Shown piece by piece: positions 26,478-33,785 of a stretch of DNA of 64,000 nt. Each line of letters starts with the position of its first letter. Positions within the stretch are counted from its first letter, which is position 1. Both the position numbers and the translations under genes were made by a program. Where the stretch lies: NCBI GenBank assembly GCA_023666335.1, contig JAMPCE010000002.1, forward strand, positions 1 to 64,000, read 5' to 3'. Source of the stretch: a bacterium (GTDB lineage Bacteria; Bacillota; Clostridia; Lachnospirales; Lachnospiraceae). The notes under the pieces were generated by a model, which searched no databases, was not told the DNA's origin, and was given only the letters and a program-made list of their open reading frames with translations.

Positions 26478-27521
26478 TTAACTTTTGACATACCTTGCCG
26501 TCCGTGCCGAACCAAGCCTTTTTATCGCGCCGCTTTTCACCATGCCGCCGAGAACAGCCTCCACGGTCGTCGGGCTGACATCCGGAAGAATCCTGCATAT
26601 TTCGGCTTTGGAAATCGGGATCAGACTGTTTAATACCGCTGCCTCAACACGCGCTTTCTTCGTTATCCTGTTTCCGTGAACGATGGCGAAACGCTTGTCC
26701 AATTCCTTATAACACAGATAAAGTGTTGATAAGAAGTTTTCCATAAACGGAAAATAACTGTTTTCATTAGATTCCCAGCCTGTTGAGGATTGACGGAGCG
26801 ATTCATAATAATAAGCCTTATGATTGTTGATCTGCTCCTCAAAGGAAACATATTTTCCGGCGTCAAACCCGTTTTTGTATAAGAGCAGCAAGGAAAGCAG
26901 ACGCGACATTCTGCCGTTTCCGTCACGAAACGGATGGATGCAGAGAAAATCTAAAATGACACACGGAATCAAAAGCAGTTGATTGATATTTGCGTCGCTG
27001 CGCGCTTCCATATAAGCAAGTTCCATCTGTTCCATCGCTTTTGGCGTTTCCGCCGCGGAAGTCGGTCGAAAACGCACCCGCCTGTTTCCGTCTGCACCAA
27101 TTTCCAGAATCACGTTATCGTCGGTTTTATATCGACCGCCGTACTCATACCCCGCAAACGTCATCATCGCACGCAGGCTTAAAATATCGCTCTCGCGAAA
27201 ATCAAGATGTTCATAACCCAAGTGGATTTCATTTAACGCATCCCGATATCCGGCAATCTCCGCTTCATCATGATTTAACGGCGCGCTGTTTTGGTTGACG
27301 ATCGCCGCGATCCGCTCGTCGCTTGTAACGATCCCTTCGATCGCATTAGAACTCTTGATCGACTGCACTTTCGCAACCGCTTCCAACTCCGTAAAAATCT
27401 GAATATATTCTTCTTTCCGCACACCCGCCATCGTTTTTAATGCCGCAATATTTGCGGTAAAATTCACCAAATTCGCAGGCAGTAAGCCATTCCTTAAAAA
27501 AGTATAATCAAATTTTCTCAT
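26478..27521 (-). CDS. Fic-family protein (AMP-transferase type) with C-terminal winged helix
   Basis: Probable protein AMPylator or related nucleotidyltransferase, 347 residues. The catalytic loop HPFRDGNGRMSR begins at His196. An N-terminal inhibitory helix SSNAIEG (57-63) carries the Glu62 that normally blocks ATP in class II Fic proteins, so the enzyme is self-inhibited. Residues ~285-345 form a winged helix (ISKAEICRILPDVSPTTVEAVL), suggesting DNA binding. Repeated TATGCAGA/TCTGCATA sites just upstream are candidates for autoregulation. GAAAGGACAGGGG precedes the ATG. Confidence 0.88.
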   Translation of the reverse strand: MRKFDYTFLRNGLLPANLVNFTANIAALKTMAGVRKEEYIQIFTELEAVAKVQSIKSSNAIEGIVTSDERIAAIVNQNSAPLNHDEAEIAGYRDALNEIHLGYEHLDFRESDILSLRAMMTFAGYEYGGRYKTDDNVILEIGADGNRRVRFRPTSAAETPKAMEQMELAYMEARSDANINQLLLIPCVILDFLCIHPFRDGNGRMSRLLSLLLLYKNGFDAGKYVSFEEQINNHKAYYYESLRQSSTGWESNENSYFPFMENFLSTLYLCYKELDKRFAIVHGNRITKKARVEAAVLNSLIPISKAEICRILPDVSPTTVEAVLGGMVKSGAIKRLGSARTARYVKS

Positions 27522-27534
27522 ATCCCCTGTCCTT

Positions 27535-27614
27535 TCTGCACATAATTACACCATATTATATGCAGAAAATCAAGCAATATCTGCATATAATTTATCAAAA
27601 AATATGCAGATATG
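27535..27614. promoter_or_regulatory. Clustered TCTGCATA-type sites upstream of the fic gene
   Basis: Four related half-sites occur within 80 bp: TCTGCACATA (27536), ATATGCAGAA (27558), ATATCTGCATAT (27578) and ATATGCAGATAT (27602). They alternate in orientation and overlap the AT-rich promoter, which includes TATAAT-like sequence. Because the Fic protein ends in a winged helix, autoregulation is a reasonable inference. Confidence 0.5.
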
Positions 27615-27643
27615 TTTTCCCGCCGCGCTCCCCGGCTCCTGCC

Positions 27644-28414
27644 CTATCCTTTGTTCAGCTTCTCCACCACTTCCGTCGGCTTGACGGTCATCTGTGCCCA
27701 CGCCGGCACAAACCCGCTCTTAATCGCATTCCGCGCTGAGCGGATATTCGACCAGGCGCAGCAGTAAAACGGAACTTTCCCTCTTTGCAGGATCTCTTCC
27801 GCAAGACCGCTTGTGAGTGCAGCGGCGATTCCTTCTCTCCGGTATTCCGGCAGTACGTCCACGCCAATCTGCCACATGGTGTCGCAGTCAGCCGAGCAGC
27901 CTGCCAGTCCAACCAGTTTTTCTCCATCGTAAGCCCCGACTCCCAGAACGTCCAGTTCTTTTCTGTCTTCGCACAGGGCATTCCCCCACTGCGGAAGATA
28001 CAGCGTTTCAAAATCCTCCTGCCGCATCAGTTTTCTCTCATACTTGCAGGGCAGCGCATGAAGCTTGTCCATGTCCGGCAGAAAATATTCCGCCATAAAA
28101 CAGACCTTTTGTCCCATCGCAGCGAAACGCTCATTCAGCCAGTGCATATTGGGCGTTTCAAAGCAATGGTAAAATTCGAATTTCGTTATGTATTCCTCTG
28201 CCAGCTTGCGGTACTCTTCTTTGACAGAAACCACAACATTACTGCCGTAAGACACCAGATCGCATGCGACCGGCTCCTTGTAATACTTCCTTGCCCGCTC
28301 CCCGATCTCGGCGCGTACGACTACCGGTTCGGTTTTCTCAAAATCCTCCGGGCGGCAGTTGATGTCGAGCGCCGACTGCGTCATGGCGGTTTTCCATATT
28401 TCCTGATTTGTCAT
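27644..28414 (-). CDS. GNAT-family N-acetyltransferase
   Basis: A 256-residue protein whose C-terminal half carries the GNAT acetyl-CoA motif (VDVLPEYRREGIAAALTSGL) and a typical end (SARNAIKSGFVPAW). The N-terminal ~120 residues are less conserved and may bind the substrate. Its ATG overlaps the stop of the 59-residue gene (ATGA), so it is the last of three coupled genes with the XRE-ankyrin protein. The substrate is unknown. Confidence 0.8.
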   Translation of the reverse strand: MTNQEIWKTAMTQSALDINCRPEDFEKTEPVVVRAEIGERARKYYKEPVACDLVSYGSNVVVSVKEEYRKLAEEYITKFEFYHCFETPNMHWLNERFAAMGQKVCFMAEYFLPDMDKLHALPCKYERKLMRQEDFETLYLPQWGNALCEDRKELDVLGVGAYDGEKLVGLAGCSADCDTMWQIGVDVLPEYRREGIAAALTSGLAEEILQRGKVPFYCCAWSNIRSARNAIKSGFVPAWAQMTVKPTEVVEKLNKG

Positions 28415-28590
28415 TGCTCGTCACCCTCGTCCGACCAGCCGGAAATAAAATGTAAATCTCCAGAATCCATATCCATTGCCATATTGTCACCCATTCGCAT
28501 TAAAAAACCGCCGTCAGAATCTATTGCCATATGATCTGAAACAGTGTGTGCGAAATCACCGTCATCGTAGTCAAAGAAAGGAATCCTCAT
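28411..28590 (-). CDS. Small acidic protein of 59 residues, translationally coupled
   Basis: An open frame from an ATG at 28590 to a TGA at 28411. GGAGGAG lies five bases upstream. Both ends show four-base ATGA overlaps, with the XRE-ankyrin stop before it and the GNAT start after it, so it is very likely translated. The protein is acidic and contains two similar blocks: HMAIDSDGGFLM (residues 20-31) and NMAMDMDSGDLHF (36-48). I do not recognise the family. A beta-hairpin or metal-binding role could be imagined, but the sequence alone does not show it. Confidence 0.7.
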   Translation of the reverse strand: MRIPFFDYDDGDFAHTVSDHMAIDSDGGFLMRMGDNMAMDMDSGDLHFISGWSDEGDEQ

Positions 28591-29822
28591 ACTATCTCCT
28601 CCTCTGTAATATGTTTTATTCCATCGTACAAATCATTCAGTCTTTTGACAAGGCAGTTTATTTGACTATCTGCTGATTTCTTTTTTACTCTGGCTATATT
28701 GGTAATAATTCCGGTAACGGCAAGCGTATCTCGAAAATGCACAATATTTCCATTCTCTTGAAAATCAAATTCCATTTTCCAATTATCGCCATAATAGCAG
28801 CCATTACTAAGAGACGTCTTTATCAATATTTTCAATTTTTCTCTTGTACTCTCACTATGCACAATAGATTTTTCCAATGCCCTTTTCAAAAAAGGACTGT
28901 CGTTTTCAATCAGCATATCCAACAGTTGAGAAATATACGGAAACACAAATATATGTTTCCTGCTGCTGCCGTCCTTATATCGTACATTATCCCTTATTTC
29001 AAACGGATCTGTGAAATATTCCAGCACCTTATCACTCGACCCTGCAATATGGCTTACCATGTTTTTGTCATAATGCACGTCAAAATCCGGACAGGCGCCT
29101 GATAAATAATGTGCTTTATAATATAATTCAGGAATTTCCCTAGCCCGCAATTTTTTCAGCATGGACAGGTCATTGTAATCTGCCGCAAATGAAATGATAT
29201 GCAGTCTCAGTTGATCCTCCGTTGCAAGTTTACACTGTAAATCGTTCATATCGGGGGTGAATATAAAAACACCCCGTTCTCGTTCCTCGAATTTCACGCG
29301 CTGAATGCTCGTTCCCGCACCAAATGTCATAATATAATCTTTATCTTTCCGGCTGTCAAACCATATGTAGTTTTTATTTACCAAAAATTTCAGAAAATCA
29401 TAATTGCCAAACATGATTGCATATTCCAATGCGGTTTTTCCATATTCGTCGGGATTCAGAATAGGTTTGTCCTTCTTCTCAATATAAGCAGTCCATTCAG
29501 CCTCATTATGCGATTGCGCAACAGTGTAATTTGTCATCCTGCCACTTCTCGGTTCTCCACACTTTCCGGCACTCAATATCTGTTCAAGTGAAACATGTAA
29601 CAATTCAGAAAAGATCGGCAGATCATCAATCTGAATTGCTTTTGTACCTTTTTTTATTTGTGACATACGGTTTGCCATGTTTTGTACAGCTTCTTTTGTC
29701 GGCCTATTTCCATCACGTTTTTGCAGATATTCGCTGCAAAACTGTCGGGTGGACTTAAATTCCCGTTCAATTAATCCCGAAAGATACTTTCCTATTTTCT
29801 GATTATCAATTTGATAAGACAT
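28587..29822 (-). CDS. XRE-type HTH protein with ankyrin-like repeat
   Basis: A 411-residue protein. Residues ~10-85 resemble a Cro/C1 helix-turn-helix (MANRMSQIKKGTKAIQIDDLP ... LLHVSLEQIL), so it probably binds DNA. An ankyrin-like stretch follows (NPDEYGKTALEYAIMFGNYD). The C-terminal ~280 residues are unassigned. I place the start at 29822, with GGGAGGAGGG six bases upstream; an ATG 18 bases earlier lacks this spacing. The stop overlaps the start of the 59-residue gene. Together with the downstream GNAT it forms a compact, self-contained operon in the accessory island. Confidence 0.75.
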   Translation of the reverse strand: MSYQIDNQKIGKYLSGLIEREFKSTRQFCSEYLQKRDGNRPTKEAVQNMANRMSQIKKGTKAIQIDDLPIFSELLHVSLEQILSAGKCGEPRSGRMTNYTVAQSHNEAEWTAYIEKKDKPILNPDEYGKTALEYAIMFGNYDFLKFLVNKNYIWFDSRKDKDYIMTFGAGTSIQRVKFEERERGVFIFTPDMNDLQCKLATEDQLRLHIISFAADYNDLSMLKKLRAREIPELYYKAHYLSGACPDFDVHYDKNMVSHIAGSSDKVLEYFTDPFEIRDNVRYKDGSSRKHIFVFPYISQLLDMLIENDSPFLKRALEKSIVHSESTREKLKILIKTSLSNGCYYGDNWKMEFDFQENGNIVHFRDTLAVTGIITNIARVKKKSADSQINCLVKRLNDLYDGIKHITEEEIV

Positions 29823-30082
29823 TTTTATCCCTCCTCCCAAAAATATAATATCGCATTTTGTTATTGGAGTACATCATGTCTTTGCATACACACAAAATAT
29901 ATACTTTTTATTTTTCACAAACAGCATATGCTTTTTGCATATATAACAACCAAGCACCAATGGCACTATTTCATGTTGCGGTGAATGTATATTCCTTTGT
30001 CTCTTTATACAAAACGGGAATCGCATTCCCTTTTTGTATTATATTATATGCGCAGATGTAAAAAAGCAAATTATTTATTGTA
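29823..30082. other. AT-rich divergent intergenic region with a hairpin
   Basis: About 260 bp without a convincing gene. A 67-codon plus-strand frame here lacks a ribosome binding site and is AT-driven. A hairpin at 30010-30035 pairs AAAACGGGAAT with ATTCCCTTTTT and resembles an intrinsic terminator, although no gene needs it; it may be a relic of a lost gene. Confidence 0.45.
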
Positions 30083-30139
30083 TTGACATTCCTAAACTAC
30101 TGTGATAGTATATGGTTACAAACTACTGCGATAGTTTAT
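30083..30139 (+). promoter_or_regulatory. Promoter with two BlaI-type operators
   Basis: TTGACA (30083-30088), a 17-base spacer and TAGTAT (30106-30111) form a strong promoter. Two near-identical 20-base sites, AAACTACTGTGATAGTATAT (30094) and AAACTACTGCGATAGTTTAT (30120), start 26 bases apart and each contains the dyad ACTA-N6-TAGT. The first covers the -10 region. Bla/Mec-type repressors bind such dyads, so the BlaI-like gene is probably autoregulated. Confidence 0.82.
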
Positions 30140-30156
30140 CGAAAGGATGTGATGAT

Positions 30157-30531
30157 ATGGCAGTCAAACTCTTTGATTCCGAATTGAAAGTCATGAGCGT
30201 TTTGTGGAAAGAGGGGGATATGACCGCAAAACAGATTTCTGACATTCTCAAAACGGAGATCGGATGGAACATGAACACGACCTATACGGTCATCAAAAAG
30301 TGCATCGCAAAGGGCGCCATCAAACGCAGCGAACCGAACTTCCTCTGCCATGCGCTGATCACCCGTCAGGAAGCGCAGGAAGCTGAGACAGACGAATTGA
30401 TCGGCAAGCTGTTTGACGGCTCCGCCGACAAGCTGTTCGCTTCCCTGCTTGACCGAAAGAAGCTGACCAAGGAGCAGATCGCGGAACTGTGGCGGATCGT
30501 CGGCGAGACGGACGGGGAGGCGGATGTATGA
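30157..30531 (+). CDS. BlaI/MecI/CopY-family transcriptional repressor
   Basis: A 124-residue winged-helix repressor. The DNA-binding half reads FDSELKVMSVLWKEGDMTAKQ and WNMNTTYTVIKKCIAKGAI, typical of Penicillinase-repressor proteins; the C-terminal part forms the dimer and contains the site normally cleaved by the partner protease. The start follows AAAGGATGTG. Its stop overlaps the start of the M56 gene, so repressor and sensor are coupled. Two operators lie in its promoter. Confidence 0.92.
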   Translation: MAVKLFDSELKVMSVLWKEGDMTAKQISDILKTEIGWNMNTTYTVIKKCIAKGAIKRSEPNFLCHALITRQEAQEAETDELIGKLFDGSADKLFASLLDRKKLTKEQIAELWRIVGETDGEADV

Positions 30532-32807
30532 ACCTCCTACAGATGAGCGTTTCCGGGGCTGTGATGATTTTTGTCATCCTTGTCATCCGCGCCCTGGCGA
30601 TCAACCGGCTTCCGAAGAGAACTTTTTCGGCATTGTGGGGCGTCACGCTGGTGCGGCTGTTAGTCCCTTACACGCTGCCCTCCGTATTCAGCGTATATTC
30701 GCTGTCCGGCAGATTTTTCCCGCCGTCAGAGACGGCTCCGTTTGAGAATGGGATTTCCGGCATCCAAACGACCGTCTTCCCTGTGGCGGACGTTGGTGTC
30801 ATGTCTTCCGCTCCTGCGGCTGCTGCCGATTCCCCCGCCGCTTCGCCGTATGTGCTGCTTTGGCTGATCGGCACATTGGTCTGCACTTTATATTTTGCAG
30901 CAGCTTACCTGAAATGCCGCCTTGAGTTTCGGGAATCTCTGCCCGTGGACAGCGATTTTGCACAAGACTTATTAAAAAACCGCAGGCTTTGCCGCAAAAT
31001 CCGGCTCAGGCAGTCGGACAGGATTTCGGCTCCGCTGACTTACGGTGTGTTCCGCCCGGTGATCCTCCTGCCAAAGCGCACCGACTGGAAAGACGAGACA
31101 GCCCTGACGTATGTGCTGGCGCATGAGTATATCCATATCCGCCGCTTCGATGCAGTCACGAAGTTTATGCTTGCCGCCGCGCTCTGCATCCACTGGTTCA
31201 ACCCTGCGGTGTGGATCATGTATGTTCTTGCCAACCGCGATCTGGAACTTAGCTGCGATGAAGCTGTGATCCGCCTGTTTGGCGGGCACATAAAATCCGC
31301 CTACGCCAGAGCGCTGATCCGCATGGAGGAAACCCGGAGCGGCCTGCGGCCTCTCTGTAACAATTTCAGCAGACACTCGATCAAAGAAAGGATCACAGCG
31401 ATTATGAAAATGAAAAAAACAACATGGTTTGCGGCGCTTGCCGCTCTCACACTGATCATCGGCGTAACAGCCGCCTTTGCCACGACCGGGCAGACTGCGG
31501 CTGCGCAGGCGCCTGACGAGGACGGCATCTCTGCCCACGAAACCACTTTGGAAAGCTTTTCGGGTATGGATACGGAAAATGCAAAACTGATTGCTGCCTC
31601 TAAGTGGTTTCCAGCCTATGAAACATATGGTCTGTGCTACGATGCGCAGCAGGCTGCTCTTTCCTATGACGGTCAGCTGGTCAACTTCTTTCACGATGAA
31701 ACAGCGCCCGGCGTCTACACGCATGTGACTTTCAGCCGGGGAACGGTCGGGATCAAGGTATTGCGGAATGCCGACTGGGAAATCACCGGGCTGGACACCT
31801 GTGCTGCACCAACAAATGCAGCTGTCGCAGAGGAAGACTCCCTTGCGCAGACTGCCGTGACCGACGCTGCGGCGGCTTCTCTCGCGGAGGATGTGCCAGA
31901 ACCGACACAGGGGGAACTGCTTGCCGAATACGGAAACTTCGGCATCTCCTTTGACGCCTCCGGCAAAATGCTGTATCAGGGCAAAACTGTCTGCTGGTTC
32001 GCGGATTTTGTGGAACTTGAGGAGGGCGCGCTCGCGACCCGCTATGTCTATCAGAATGATGAGGGGACGGAGTATCTCCATACGGTCCGTGACCGGATCG
32101 ACAACGGCGACGGCAGCTATGACCCATTTGGTCCTTTGACGGCGATCGTGCCCTGGGAAGCCGCAAAACGGGACGATTTTTGTTTTCTTGTTCCAGAGCA
32201 GTCAGGCAACGAGACCACAGAAGCCATCGGCAATTCTGATGCAGGCGGCGAGACCTTTGCGGAACGCTTTGCCAAATATAAAGACTTCGGCATCACCTAT
32301 GTGGAAGCCGAGGGCGCAAGCGGGCGCGGAAATGTCTATCTGAACGGGCAGGCGGTCAGCCATTTTGCGGATGTGGCTCCAAACGGCGACGCGTTTTCGT
32401 TTACATCCGCCGAGCCGGATGGGATCCGTGTGCATACGGATTACGACGAGCGCGGAAACCTGATCGGGGTGCAGGAAATGCTGCCGGAAGCCATTATCGC
32501 AGAGGAGAAAGCCCTGCAATATGCGCAGGAGGAAAGCCTTGCCGCGTCTGAGCAGACGATAGAGCAGCTGGCTCCCTATCTCGCACTTGGACTGGACTAC
32601 CAATATGACTTGGATAACGTGTATGAATCCAGCCTGACCATGACCTGGCAGGGCAAACCCGTACACAGTCTGTTTGACGCAAAGCGGGAACTGTTTATTG
32701 CCAACAGTCTGGGAGATGGCGGCTTGGGCAAGGATGCCGTCGATCTGGAGGCTGTCTATGACAGCGGCGGAAACCTGACAGGCTTAAAAGCTACCGCCGA
32801 CAGATAA
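30528..32807 (+). CDS. BlaR1/MecR1-like M56 metalloprotease with novel repeat-type sensor region
   Basis: A 759-residue membrane protease. The N-terminal ~290 residues have several helices and the zinc motif HEYIH (199-203), followed by ELSCDEAV. A fourth or fifth helix (TWFAALAALTLIIGVTAAF) leads outside. Instead of a penicillin-binding sensor there are four imperfect repeats of 75-100 residues, each with a FGI/YGL-type start, a Q-G-K/L-V-x-x-F core and a D-x-x-G-N-L/I-x-G end (from about residues 350, 470, 590 and 690). The ligand is therefore not obviously a beta-lactam. Signal would be relayed by cleaving the BlaI-type repressor. Confidence 0.85.
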   Translation: MNLLQMSVSGAVMIFVILVIRALAINRLPKRTFSALWGVTLVRLLVPYTLPSVFSVYSLSGRFFPPSETAPFENGISGIQTTVFPVADVGVMSSAPAAAADSPAASPYVLLWLIGTLVCTLYFAAAYLKCRLEFRESLPVDSDFAQDLLKNRRLCRKIRLRQSDRISAPLTYGVFRPVILLPKRTDWKDETALTYVLAHEYIHIRRFDAVTKFMLAAALCIHWFNPAVWIMYVLANRDLELSCDEAVIRLFGGHIKSAYARALIRMEETRSGLRPLCNNFSRHSIKERITAIMKMKKTTWFAALAALTLIIGVTAAFATTGQTAAAQAPDEDGISAHETTLESFSGMDTENAKLIAASKWFPAYETYGLCYDAQQAALSYDGQLVNFFHDETAPGVYTHVTFSRGTVGIKVLRNADWEITGLDTCAAPTNAAVAEEDSLAQTAVTDAAAASLAEDVPEPTQGELLAEYGNFGISFDASGKMLYQGKTVCWFADFVELEEGALATRYVYQNDEGTEYLHTVRDRIDNGDGSYDPFGPLTAIVPWEAAKRDDFCFLVPEQSGNETTEAIGNSDAGGETFAERFAKYKDFGITYVEAEGASGRGNVYLNGQAVSHFADVAPNGDAFSFTSAEPDGIRVHTDYDERGNLIGVQEMLPEAIIAEEKALQYAQEESLAASEQTIEQLAPYLALGLDYQYDLDNVYESSLTMTWQGKPVHSLFDAKRELFIANSLGDGGLGKDAVDLEAVYDSGGNLTGLKATADR

Positions 32808-32843
32808 GTAAGGAAGACAATACGGGAAAAATATGGTATCATA

Positions 32844-32876
32844 GTCGCAGGATCAGCATCCTGCGACGATTTTTTC
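32844..32876 (+). terminator. Intrinsic terminator after the M56 gene
   Basis: GTCGCAGGAT pairs exactly with ATCCTGCGAC around a CAGC loop and is followed by GATTTTTT. The stem begins like the two hairpins upstream of tRNA-Trp (GTCGCAGA...). The next gene starts only 15 bases later, so readthrough or a promoter upstream of the hairpin may serve it. Confidence 0.8.
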
Positions 32877-32890
32877 GGAAAGAGGACACA

Positions 32891-33529
32891 ATGAGCTATT
32901 TTCAATACGGCGAACAGGAAATAAACTACCTGCGTTCCAAGGACAAGCGCCTTGCAGCAGTAATTGACCGAATCGGTCATATTGACCGGACCTGCATGGA
33001 CGACCTGTTTGAAGCGGTCGTCCACTCCATTCTCGGTCAGCAGATTTCCACAAAGGCGCACATATCCCTTTGGAACAGGATAAAGGACGATCTGGGCACG
33101 CTTACCGCGCAAAAGCTCCTTTCGCTTGGCAGAGAAAAGCTGCAATCCTACGGGACGACCTGGCGGAAAGTCGATTATATTCTGGAATTTGCAGAGAAAA
33201 CGGATTCCGGCGCCTTTGACTTAGACGCCGTACCCGATATGACCGACGAGGAAGCGATCGCCGCCCTGTCCTCCTTAAAAGGCGTCGGCGTCTGGACGGC
33301 GGAAATGATTCTGCTCTTCTGCCTGCAGAGACCGGACGTTTTCAGTTTCGGCGATCTGGCGATCCAGCGCGGCATCCGCATGGTCTACCGCCATAAGGAA
33401 CTTCCGCGGGAACGCTTTGAAAAATACCGCAGACGCTTTTCCCCGTATTGCAGCGTCGCAAGCCTCTATCTCTGGGCGGTGGCAGGCGGCGCGATCCCTG
33501 AGCTGACCGACCCAAAGGACAGCCGTTGA
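32891..33529 (+). CDS. DNA-3-methyladenine glycosylase II (AlkA-type, HhH-GPD)
   Basis: Base-excision repair enzyme of 212 residues that removes alkylated bases. The helix-hairpin-helix reads LKGVGVWTAEMIL (129-141) and the catalytic Asp is 155 in FSFGDLAIQRG. The earlier HSILGQQIS block (45-53) is also typical. It lacks the extra N-terminal domain of E. coli AlkA, as is usual in Firmicutes. GGAAAGAGG precedes the ATG. A TTGAC-type palindrome with one mismatch lies at 32964, inside the gene. Confidence 0.9.
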   Translation: MSYFQYGEQEINYLRSKDKRLAAVIDRIGHIDRTCMDDLFEAVVHSILGQQISTKAHISLWNRIKDDLGTLTAQKLLSLGREKLQSYGTTWRKVDYILEFAEKTDSGAFDLDAVPDMTDEEAIAALSSLKGVGVWTAEMILLFCLQRPDVFSFGDLAIQRGIRMVYRHKELPRERFEKYRRRFSPYCSVASLYLWAVAGGAIPELTDPKDSR

Positions 33530-33571
33530 CCATATCATAGATAATTGTGAAACGCAACATAGTGTGTCAAG

Positions 33572-33722
33572 AATTGTACAATAGTATAACCATAAGCAGA
33601 CCCTTGAAGAGCGTCAGCGCTTAACGAGGTATGGAGTTACATAGTAACTCCCGAGTTTAGCGTCTGTTACGCTCGAAATGGAGCGCAAGCGAGTCTGCGC
33701 TGGTTATGCTATTTGTACAATT
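33572..33722. repeat. Long nested palindromic element, copy C
   Basis: A 151-bp element between the glycosylase and beta-galactosidase genes. Outer arms AATTGTACAATAG and CTATTTGTACAATT pair; the central hairpin is GGAGTTAC-ATA-GTAACTCC, where A and T replace the G and C of copy A on both sides. An additional outer inverted repeat (TTGTGAAACGCA at 33545, TGCGTTTCACAA at 33737) encloses it, as in copy B. Confidence 0.85.
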
Positions 33723-33785
33723 TCAGCAACCATGAATGCGTTTCACAAACACCTATTAGCCATATCACGCTGGAAGGAGACCTCT

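Noticed and set aside
29858-30061. 67-codon AT-rich frame in the divergent gap
   Set aside because: No ribosome binding site and composition-driven; no similarity recognised.
33678-33785. N-terminal extension of the beta-galactosidase starting MERKRVC
   Set aside because: It lies in palindromic element C; the same short frame appears in other copies, and the true start has AAGGAG just before it.
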